Assembly: GCF_913062585.1 (NCBI RefSeq)
Contig: NZ_CAJXWX010000010.1
Location: forward strand, 1 to 64,000
Direction: 5' to 3'
DNA length: 64,000 nucleotides
Source of the DNA: an uncultured Sphingomonas sp.
GTDB lineage: Bacteria; Pseudomonadota; Alphaproteobacteria; Sphingomonadales; Sphingomonadaceae
The notes under the pieces are model-generated. The model had not been told where the DNA came from, ran no database searches, and worked only from the letters and a program-made list of their open reading frames with translations. Positions 8,613-15,863 of the stretch are shown piece after piece. Made by a program: the position numbers and the translations under genes. The number at the start of each line of letters is the position of its first letter. Position 1 is the first letter of the stretch.

Positions 8613-9346
8613 TCGAGACCGGTATCGTTCTCGCGGCAGGCGAAGGCTCGCGCCTTCGCCCTTTCGCCCCGCTCAAGCCCCTCTGCCGCGTCGACGGGCG
8701 GACACTGCTTGCCCATGCCGTGCACGGTATGGCGCAGGCAGGGCTGGCGCGAACGGTCGTGGTCGTCGGCTATGAGGCGGAGACGATCGAAGCCTATGTC
8801 GCGGCGGAAGACTGGCCGATCGACGTCGAAACAGTGCAGGTAAAAGATCACCGGCACCCCAATGGTTCGTCGTTGCTCGCAGCGGAAGCGCTGCTGTGCG
8901 GTGAAGAGGCGATACTTGCGATGTGCGACCATCTGGTCGAACCGGCATTCTATCGGCGAATGGCCGACGCCGATACGGGCGGCGGCGCATCGCTGGGGAT
9001 CGACCGGCGGCTTGATAGCGATTGGATCGATCTCGACGACGTGACCTGCGTTCAGACGAATGGCGACCGCGTGGTCGGCATCGGCAAGGGCCTGGCCGTT
9101 TATGATTGCTTCGATACGGGGGTGTTCAAGGTCGGCAGGGGCCTCTTCGACGCGCTCCGCAGCTTGGACACACCCTCTCTCACCGAGGGCATGCGGCGCC
9201 TGGCATCCGACCGGGCCGCTGGCATCAGGGATTGCAGCGATCTTGAATGGATCGATGTGGACGACGAGCGGGCATGGCGCATTGCGGAAACGTGGCTCGC
9301 ATCACGTCGTCGTAGCGCGAGTGACGCTTACCATCGGCACCGATAG
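8609..9346 (+). CDS. NTP transferase, candidate inositol-1-phosphate cytidylyltransferase
   Basis: A 245-residue nucleotidyltransferase of the sugar-phosphate type. The N-terminal signature LAAGEGSRLRPF...KPL binds the nucleotide, and MCDHLVEP near residue 110 resembles the metal-binding aspartate region. Archaeal CTP:inositol-1-phosphate cytidylyltransferase has the same fold and can be fused to a CDP-alcohol transferase. Here the two activities are separate genes flanking inositol-phosphate synthase, which is why CDP-inositol formation is proposed. A generic hexose-phosphate nucleotidyltransferase remains possible. The ATGA overlap with ino1 shows coupling. Confidence 0.72.
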   Translation: MIETGIVLAAGEGSRLRPFAPLKPLCRVDGRTLLAHAVHGMAQAGLARTVVVVGYEAETIEAYVAAEDWPIDVETVQVKDHRHPNGSSLLAAEALLCGEEAILAMCDHLVEPAFYRRMADADTGGGASLGIDRRLDSDWIDLDDVTCVQTNGDRVVGIGKGLAVYDCFDTGVFKVGRGLFDALRSLDTPSLTEGMRRLASDRAAGIRDCSDLEWIDVDDERAWRIAETWLASRRRSASDAYHRHR

Positions 9347-9374
9347 CGGTGAGGAGGATGCCGAGAGCGCACAT

Positions 9375-10742
9375 TCATTCCCGTCGGAAGTTGCGGGGAC
9401 CCGATCGCCTGACGAGAAGGTAGCTCAGCGACAGTAGAAGAAGAAACGGCACGCCATAGAGCAAGGTCGATGCGAACGGACCGGTGAAGGGCGTAGTGAG
9501 CAGGATGGCGGCCATCGCGGTCGCCCCGGCCACACTCGTCAACGGATAACCCCACATGCGAAACGCCTGCGCGCGCGGGCCTGAGCGCGCACGGAAAGCC
9601 AGATGCGTCAGGAAGATCATCATCCAGGCGAACATCGCGCCGAATGCCGAGATGCCGATCATCACCCCGAATGCCTGCTGCGGCTGGTACAGGTACAGCA
9701 ATGTCGCCGGCGCTATCCCCAATGCGGATGCCAGCAAGGCCATTAGCGGCACCCCGTTGGCACTCAACCGACCCAGCGACCTTGGTGCCTGCCCCGCCCG
9801 CGCGAGGCTGTAGAGCATACGGGTCGCCGTGTAGAGCTGGCTGTTCATCGCCGACAGCGCGGCGATCAGCACCACGGCGTTGAGCACCCCCGCCCCGCCC
9901 GGGATGCCGATCGCCAGCATGACCGCCACGAACGGGCTCGACGCCGTCCCGGCCTCGGTCCACGGGACGATCGCGAGCATCAGCGCCAGCGTGCCGAGAT
10001 AGAAGATCGCCAGCCGCAGCATCGTGGCCCGAAACGCCCGCACGATCGCCCGCTCGGGATCGACCGCCTCGCCCGCCGCGACCGCGATCATCTCGATGCC
10101 GAGATAGCTGAAGATGGAGACGATCACCGCGCTCCAGAGGCCGCCCGATCCATGCGGGAAAAAGCCGCCATGCGACACGTAATTCGCCAGGCCGATCGCA
10201 GAACCGGCAGGCGCCCGGGCGACCACCAGCGAACCGAGTAGCAAAAAGCCCAGGATCGCAACGATCTTGATCGCGGAAAAGGCATATTCGATGCGACCGA
10301 ACAGGCCCACGCTTGCCGCATTGACCAGCAGCAATGCGACGCCGAAGAACAGCATCCAGATCCAGCCCGGCACCGTCGGCAGCCAGAACTGCATATAGAT
10401 CGCGACCGCGGTCAACTCGGTCCCGACCGCCAGCACCAGCGCCGACCAATAGGCATAGCGCACCACGAACCCGGCCCAGGAACCAAGGTAAAGCTCGGCT
10501 AGGTCGCCAAAGGCACCGCTGGTCGGGTGCGCAACGGTCATCTCGGCGAGGCACCCCATCAGCAACAACGCGATGACCCCGCCGATCGCATAGCTGATCA
10601 GCACGGCGGGCCCGGCGAGGCCGATCGCCAGGCCGCTGCCCAGGAACAGGCCCGTGCCGATCGCCCCGCCGATCGCGATCATCGCGAGTTGCCCGGAACT
10701 CAACCGGCGATGCAGGGCGCCCCCGTCCGGTGCCATGGTCAC
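9375..10742 (-). CDS. APC-family amino acid permease
   Basis: A 455-residue transporter with about 12 hydrophobic segments. The start of the first helix, IAIGGAIGTGLFLGSG, is the classic amino-acid-permease motif (GGxIGTGLFxGSG). It is the last gene of an operon with kynureninase and a formamidase-like hydrolase: its GTG start (10742) overlaps the kynureninase stop by four bases; an ATG two codons later is an alternative. Context suggests uptake of tryptophan, kynurenine or a related aromatic amino acid, but the sequence alone gives no substrate. Confidence 0.85.
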   Translation of the reverse strand: MTMAPDGGALHRRLSSGQLAMIAIGGAIGTGLFLGSGLAIGLAGPAVLISYAIGGVIALLLMGCLAEMTVAHPTSGAFGDLAELYLGSWAGFVVRYAYWSALVLAVGTELTAVAIYMQFWLPTVPGWIWMLFFGVALLLVNAASVGLFGRIEYAFSAIKIVAILGFLLLGSLVVARAPAGSAIGLANYVSHGGFFPHGSGGLWSAVIVSIFSYLGIEMIAVAAGEAVDPERAIVRAFRATMLRLAIFYLGTLALMLAIVPWTEAGTASSPFVAVMLAIGIPGGAGVLNAVVLIAALSAMNSQLYTATRMLYSLARAGQAPRSLGRLSANGVPLMALLASALGIAPATLLYLYQPQQAFGVMIGISAFGAMFAWMMIFLTHLAFRARSGPRAQAFRMWGYPLTSVAGATAMAAILLTTPFTGPFASTLLYGVPFLLLLSLSYLLVRRSGPRNFRRE

Positions 10743-11977
10743 GTCACCACCTCGCGTTGCTGAAGCCTTTCGTCTTTCCAGGCGCTGGTAGTCATCACGT
10801 CGCGGATGATCTCGACCGCGTCCCAGATATCGACGAACCGCGTGTAGAGCGGCGTGAAGCCCATGCGGAGCAGATCGGGTGCGCGGAAATCGCCGACGAC
10901 ACCGCGCTCGATCAGCGCGCGGCAGATCGGATAGGCGTGATCATGCGCAAAGCAGACGTGACTGCCACGCTCGCTCGCCTGGCGCGGAGAAGCCAGTGTG
11001 AAGCCGTGCCCCGCGCAGCGCGCCTCCATCAGCCGGATGAAGAAATCCGCCAGCGCCTGGCCCTTGGCGAACAGGTCCGGCAGAGCGACACCGTCGAACT
11101 GGGCCAGCCCCGCCTCGAGCGCCGCCATCGCCAGGATCGGCGGCGTCCCGCACAGGAACCGCGCCAGACCCGTGGCCGGTCGGTAGTCCTGATCGAACGC
11201 AAAGGGCCGGGCATGGCCCATCCAGCCGGACAGGACCGATGGCAGCGCGTCCTGCAACGCGCGCGCGACGAACAGGAAGGCGGGCGCGCCCGGGCCGCCG
11301 TTCAGATATTTATAGCCGCAGCCGACCGCCAGATCGGCCCCGCAAGCGACCAGATCGACCGGCACGGCACCGGCACTATGGCTCAAGTCCCACAGGATCA
11401 GCGCACCCATCCGGTGAGCGGCCTCGGTCACGGCGGCCATGTCCAGCCGGTTGCTGGAGCGGTAATCGACATGGGTCAGCACCACCAGCGCGACATCGCC
11501 GTCGATCTCGCTTTCGATCGCCTCGCGCGGCGCCGCGCGGACGGTCCAGCCGACGAGCGCCGCCACCGCGTCCGCCATGTAGCGATCGGTGGGAAAACCA
11601 TCTGCCTCGATCAGGATCGTCCGCCTATCCGGGCGCAGGGCTGCGGCACCGGCGATCAGCTTGAACAGGTTCACCGATGTGGAATCGCACACGATGACCT
11701 CTTCAGGCCGCGCCCCGATCAGCGGCGCGATCATCCCGCCCAGCCGCTTCGGAAAGCCGATCCAGTCGTGGCGGTTCCAGCTCGTGATAAGGTCGCGCCC
11801 CCATTGGCCCGTCACGACGTCGGCCAGGTGCGACGCCGTCATGCGGGGCAGCGCACCGAGCGAATTGCCATCGAGGTAGATCACCCCCTCGGGGAGCGCG
11901 AACCGGTCGCGCATCGGCGCAAGCGGGTCGGCGGCATCGAGGGACAGCGCATCCTGTCGGGTGAATGGCACCGTCAT
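10739..11977 (-). CDS. kynU: kynureninase
   Basis: PLP enzyme that cleaves kynurenine (or its 3-hydroxy form) to anthranilate (or hydroxyanthranilate) and alanine in tryptophan breakdown. The 412-residue protein has YLDGNSLG near the N-terminus, SWNRHDWIGFP, the cofactor aspartate region LWDLSHSAGAVPVDL and the Schiff-base lysine in GCGYKYLNGGPG. Length is normal. It overlaps the upstream hydrolase by four bases and the downstream permease by four, indicating one transcript. A tryptophan dioxygenase gene is not in the window. Confidence 0.93.
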   Translation of the reverse strand: MTVPFTRQDALSLDAADPLAPMRDRFALPEGVIYLDGNSLGALPRMTASHLADVVTGQWGRDLITSWNRHDWIGFPKRLGGMIAPLIGARPEEVIVCDSTSVNLFKLIAGAAALRPDRRTILIEADGFPTDRYMADAVAALVGWTVRAAPREAIESEIDGDVALVVLTHVDYRSSNRLDMAAVTEAAHRMGALILWDLSHSAGAVPVDLVACGADLAVGCGYKYLNGGPGAPAFLFVARALQDALPSVLSGWMGHARPFAFDQDYRPATGLARFLCGTPPILAMAALEAGLAQFDGVALPDLFAKGQALADFFIRLMEARCAGHGFTLASPRQASERGSHVCFAHDHAYPICRALIERGVVGDFRAPDLLRMGFTPLYTRFVDIWDAVEIIRDVMTTSAWKDERLQQREVVT

Positions 11978-12852
11978 CCTTGAGCGTCCTGCTCTTGAAT
12001 CGCCAACAGGCGCAACGCCTCGGCAATGGCGGCATCGGCCGCCGGTCGGCCTGGGGTGATCAGCTCGAAATGCCCCTGGTCAGCGATTGTCAGCTTTTGC
12101 ACCCTATCCCCCTGCTCCTGCATCTTGGCCGCATAATGATCGGCGAAGCAAGGCGGCGCGATCGTGTCGAGGTCGCCCGAGACCAGCACCTGCGCCACGC
12201 CGAGCGGCGCCAACGACACAGGCGACGTATCGTTATAAGGATCCGGGTGGGCCATCGTCGCGGGGCCGACAAGCCGATCCACCGTATCGGCGCCGCACGC
12301 CTCGGCCGCTGCGTGGCGCACCTCGGCCAGGTCGAGCAGACCGCCCAGGCTGACGACGCCGCTTAAGGCAAGCGGTCGATCCATCCAAAGGACGCTGCCT
12401 GCGGGAATGGCATGGCGCCCGGCCAGCCATGCTGCCAGATGCCCGCCCGCCGAATGGCCGACCGCCACGACGCGGGTCGGGTCCAGGCCCATGGCGAAAC
12501 CGCAATCGCGCAGCAGGTCGGCCGCCGCCGCCACGTCCTGAAACGTGCCCGGATAGCCGCCCCCCGGCACGTCGATCCCGCGATATTCGACATTCCAGAC
12601 CGCGACGCCCTTATCGACGAACGCCGCAGCCAATCGTCCCATGATGCCCGCCTTGGCGACCGACGTCTGCCAGCAGCCGCCGTGGATCAGCAATATGACC
12701 GGAAAGGGGCCCGCCGCTTCCGGCTTCCAGAGTTCGACATGCTGCAACGGATCGCTGCCATAGCTGAACGCGGCCGGAGGCTCGGGCTGCGATAGCTGCT
12801 GAAAATCCGCATAGCTCATGACCTGCGGCGTGACCGTGGAATCGAAACACAT
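11974..12852 (-). CDS. alpha/beta hydrolase, probable kynurenine formamidase
   Basis: A 292-residue alpha/beta hydrolase with the oxyanion motif HGGCW, nucleophile elbow GHSAGG and a late GHFELI that supplies the histidine. HGGxW plus GHSAG is the pattern of the esterase-type arylformamidases, and the position directly upstream of kynureninase (4-base overlap) fits hydrolysis of N-formylkynurenine. It is unrelated in fold to the cyclase-type bacterial KynB. The start is uncertain: ATG 12852 gives MCFDST; ATG 12819 gives MSYADF, which also fits the family. Neither has a strong ribosome site. Confidence 0.75.
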   Translation of the reverse strand: MCFDSTVTPQVMSYADFQQLSQPEPPAAFSYGSDPLQHVELWKPEAAGPFPVILLIHGGCWQTSVAKAGIMGRLAAAFVDKGVAVWNVEYRGIDVPGGGYPGTFQDVAAAADLLRDCGFAMGLDPTRVVAVGHSAGGHLAAWLAGRHAIPAGSVLWMDRPLALSGVVSLGGLLDLAEVRHAAAEACGADTVDRLVGPATMAHPDPYNDTSPVSLAPLGVAQVLVSGDLDTIAPPCFADHYAAKMQEQGDRVQKLTIADQGHFELITPGRPAADAAIAEALRLLAIQEQDAQG

Positions 12853-13036
12853 TGGCAATGGACTATGGCACCGCAGCCAACGGGCGCCAGCCCATTTCTG
12901 ATGCCCTTGCAGCGCGAACGGCGGTCCATTTCGCGCGCAGAAGCGCCTCGATCGAAAGGCATCGGCCGCTTTACCGTTGCATCGCGCCGACAAACCGATG
13001 CAAGGCTTGTAGATCAAAGCGTTACGGGTGTCGGAG

Positions 13037-13843
13037 ATGATGAAGGCGTGGGATTGGCTTCTGGGCGCTGCGATACTGACGATCGGCGCGCCTGCCCTTG
13101 CCGACGACGAACCCCGCTTCTGCCCCACCCGGCCGAACCTCGGCGGATCGAGCTGCACGACCGAGCCGGGGCGGGTCCATTTCGAAATATCCGCGCTGGA
13201 CTGGCAGCGTGACGACCAACCGGACCAGCGCGAAGACCGTATCGTCACCGCCGACATTCTGACCCGGATAGGCATGGGCAAGAACACCGAGCTTCAGTTC
13301 GACTGGGTCGGCTATGGCCGGGACCGGACGCGCGACAAGGCCGCGGCTATGGTCGACACCGCAACGGGCACCGGCGATATGACCTTCGCGGTCCGCCAGC
13401 ATCTGGCCGGCCAGAAGGGAAAGCCGTTCTCGGCAGGTGTGCAGGCCTTCGTGACCGCCGCGACGGGGCGCTATCCGATCGGGGCCGGAACCTGGTCGAC
13501 CGGCATCATCGTCCCGGTCCAATATGAGCTTACGGAAAAGGTCGCAATTGCGGTGACCGGGGAAGCCGATGCGGCGGCGAACCGGTCCGGCAGCGGGCGG
13601 CACCTGGCCTATAGCGAAATCACCGGCCTGCGTTACAAATTCACCGATCAGGTGACCGCCACGGCCGAAGTGTCGCTGGAGCGCGACGACGAACCCGATC
13701 AGCATGAGACGTTGGCCATGGCCGCCCTGTCGGCGGCCTGGCGGCCGACAAAAGTCCTTCAGTTCGACATTCTCGCGGCGACGGGCCTCAACGCGGCTGC
13801 GCCCGATCTACGGGTCGTCACGGGTGGCGCCATTCTATTTTGA
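13037..13843 (+). CDS. outer-membrane protein, phenol-degradation MetA-like
   Basis: A 268-residue exported protein. A signal peptide (hydrophobic to about residue 22, cleavage after PALA) is followed by alternating beta-strand sequence and a terminal phenylalanine (ILF), typical of an outer-membrane barrel. The repeating pattern of strands (TELQFDWVGYG, GDMTFAVRQHL, KVAIAVTGEAD) resembles the MetA-pathway / transporter family found beside catabolic genes. It is divergent from the kynurenine operon with 184 bases between, so shared control is possible. Start codons GTG 13028, ATG 13037 and ATG 13040 compete. Confidence 0.7.
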   Translation: MMKAWDWLLGAAILTIGAPALADDEPRFCPTRPNLGGSSCTTEPGRVHFEISALDWQRDDQPDQREDRIVTADILTRIGMGKNTELQFDWVGYGRDRTRDKAAAMVDTATGTGDMTFAVRQHLAGQKGKPFSAGVQAFVTAATGRYPIGAGTWSTGIIVPVQYELTEKVAIAVTGEADAAANRSGSGRHLAYSEITGLRYKFTDQVTATAEVSLERDDEPDQHETLAMAALSAAWRPTKVLQFDILAATGLNAAAPDLRVVTGGAILF

Positions 13844-13937
13844 TCGGATGCTGATGCAATTACGCAATCGAGACGGTCGCGGGTTCGCCCCGTGCATGAT
13901 CGTCGGCGAGCGACGCGAAAGCGTCTGAATTCACGGC

Positions 13938-14144
13938 ATGGCGCTGCACTTTGTGGGATTTCGCGGCGACGAATATGGCCGCGCGGTACGGGTCTTCGGC
14001 CAGCCGGACTATATTCACATCGGCTGGGACCGCTGGGCGAAATTGGAGATCATGCCCGGCGACCTGGCGGTATTTGCAACCGGGGCGGCAGAGGACGAAC
14101 CATCCTTCCATAGTTTTCCGGACATTCGGGAAGGATGCTCATAG
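13938..14144 (+). CDS. small uncharacterised protein (68 aa)
   Basis: A soluble protein of 68 residues with composition unlike chance frames: balanced acidic and aromatic residues, including RVFGQPDYIHIGWDRWAKL and MPGDLAVFATG. No family recognised. It stands alone between the barrel protein and a decayed region, with no obvious ribosome site before the ATG. I judge it real from its amino-acid pattern only. Confidence 0.55.
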   Translation: MALHFVGFRGDEYGRAVRVFGQPDYIHIGWDRWAKLEIMPGDLAVFATGAAEDEPSFHSFPDIREGCS

Positions 14145-14735
14145 GATCAGAGGCCATGGCGCGGCCGTTCGCAGATGTGTCGTGCGACGACGTTCCACCG
14201 GCTTTTGCAACGCACCGTCACCAGTCGCCAGGACGGGCCCGTTAGATCCAGGAAGCGCTGCCAGGGTGCGGCTTTATGCTCCGGCCAATCTTCAATGGGT
14301 GTTTCGTTCGGGCTTGCGCTTGTCGGCTTAGTGGGATGATTAGGGGCGGACGAGGCTGTACCGCAAATCGTTGGCAATCAGGTCCGTCGGTTCGCCCCCT
14401 AAAATTCGATCCGTTACGAGAAAGAGGGGCAAGGTGTTCCCCCCAACTTCACGACCGTCTTCGGGCTGCCCCCCAGCCCCTGGGCCCAGCGTCGTGGGCC
14501 GATCTTGGCGCGCCGTATCGCTGCTTGGGCGGCGTGCATTTTCGTGTCCCCCCAGAAACGAACCCGTCGCGCGCGCACACTCCAACATTTCATCGAAAGC
14601 ATCGTTCCTAAGACCATGGAATCACACGCCTGATGATAAAGAAAATTCCTTATAGCCAAGCATTTGGCGATTACGAAATAGCCAGATGCGCGCGCTTACG
14701 GAAAGGACAACGCAATAAGTAGAATTTAACTAACA
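14145..14735. other. decayed region with possible transposase debris
   Basis: About 590 bases with no intact gene. GC falls noticeably from 14580 onward and reaches its lowest level at 14630-14745, just before the polysaccharide operon. The only recognisable coding trace is a helix-turn-helix-like fragment on the minus strand at 14447-14539. Confidence 0.5.
14447..14539 (-). pseudogene. IS481-like transposase helix-turn-helix fragment
   Basis: The minus frame reads AAQAAIRRAK, then WAQGLGGSPKTVVK. This resembles the N-terminal helix-turn-helix of IS481-type transposases (AIQxSxxSxxxLAxxYGINPKTVAKWK). Following sequence is out of frame and no catalytic domain is visible. The call is tentative. 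Confidence 0.35.
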
Positions 14736-14770
14736 TATGACATTGACACGCATATGGTTTCCGCATCGCC
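14690..14770 (+). promoter_or_regulatory. AT-rich promoter region before the polysaccharide operon
   Basis: The most AT-rich patch between 13 and 21 kb. It contains TTGACA at 14743-14748, but the hexamer 17 bases downstream (TCGCCA) is a poor -10 box. The location upstream of five co-oriented overlapping genes makes a promoter here likely, though the exact elements are not settled. Confidence 0.35.
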
Positions 14771-14855
14771 ATCTCACGACGCGAGTATTGCCCCGACCCG
14801 CGCCGGATCGGGCGAACTCCCCGCGCCCGTTCGCCCGCGGCCTTGATCGAAACCC

Positions 14856-15863
14856 ATGTGGACCGTTCTCCATCTTGCGCTGCTGGCAGGTGCCGCCACG
14901 CCGTCTGGGGCGACCGAGTCCGCGCGCACGATAATTCGGCGCGACGTGATTGATCTGCGGGACTTGCCCGCACGCTCCCGATTGTCGGCCCTGACCGTCG
15001 ATCTTCATGGTCGAACGGGCAGCGACGCCCGGCAACCCTGGGTGTCGCTGGCCGTCAACGGCGTCGTGATCGCGCGGACATGGCTGGGTCGTCAGGAGAG
15101 CGTCACGCTGCGCGCCGATGTCGACGAACGCCTGTTGTCGATGCGCAGCCTGGTCGAAGTGGCCGCCTATGTGCCGCAATGCGAGACGCCCTATTGCCGC
15201 GCCCTTGCCGCATCGGTGCGCGTCGTCGGTCCCGTACGCCAGCACTATGATGCCGCCCGCGCCGACGCCACCTTCGCGCATCTTGCCAGCCGCTATCGGG
15301 CCGGCCTGACCCTTTTACAGGGACCGGACGTCGATCCGGCCTTTGCTGCCCTGATCCGCGATGCCCTGGCGCCCAGAACCCGTCCGCTCGCGCAAGGCGG
15401 GGGGCTGGTCTATGTCTCGCGACAGCAGCCGCCCGATTTCATCGCGCCGATACGCTTCGATCTCGGCCCGGTGGGCCTCGTCCGTCAGGATGGCGTCCCG
15501 GTCGTCCCGCCGGACATGCTGGACAGGCTGACCGTGGTGCAGGTGCTGCGGACCGGCGACCATCCCGTCATCTGGGTACGCCCCGGCCGGGACGTGCCGC
15601 GCAAGCTGGATCTGGATAGCGGCGACATCGGTATTTTCGGACGCGGCGGAAGGCTGATGGCCTTTTCCTATTCCAGCGACGCACGGACCCTCCATCCCGC
15701 TTACGGCCCCGGCGTCGATGCCGACGGATCGCAGCGAGCGAGACGGATCTGGCGCTGGCTCCTCCTGATCGGCTGGGGAGCGGCCAGTGCCGGCCTGGGC
15801 TTGGTCTATCGCCGCCTGCCCCGGCGCGTGACGGCAACGGAGGCATCGGCATGGGCCGCCTGA
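14856..15863 (+). CDS. membrane-anchored periplasmic protein of the polysaccharide operon, BcsB-like in role
   Basis: A 335-residue protein with an N-terminal signal (WTVLHLALLAGAATPSGA), a mostly beta-strand periplasmic body and one C-terminal transmembrane helix (WLLLIGWGAASAGLGLVY) followed by positive residues. That layout, and its place directly before a processive-type glycosyltransferase with a 13-base overlap, match cellulose-synthase BcsB subunits. It is less than half the length of BcsB and I see no clear sequence match, so the likeness is in architecture only. No ribosome site stands out before the ATG. Confidence 0.65.
   Translation: MWTVLHLALLAGAATPSGATESARTIIRRDVIDLRDLPARSRLSALTVDLHGRTGSDARQPWVSLAVNGVVIARTWLGRQESVTLRADVDERLLSMRSLVEVAAYVPQCETPYCRALAASVRVVGPVRQHYDAARADATFAHLASRYRAGLTLLQGPDVDPAFAALIRDALAPRTRPLAQGGGLVYVSRQQPPDFIAPIRFDLGPVGLVRQDGVPVVPPDMLDRLTVVQVLRTGDHPVIWVRPGRDVPRKLDLDSGDIGIFGRGGRLMAFSYSSDARTLHPAYGPGVDADGSQRARRIWRWLLLIGWGAASAGLGLVYRRLPRRVTATEASAWAA

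Noticed and set aside
11974..13287. Extended start of the formamidase gene at 13287
   Set aside because: The extra 145 residues overlap the divergent barrel gene and read as its antisense; the hydrolase fold begins near 12852.
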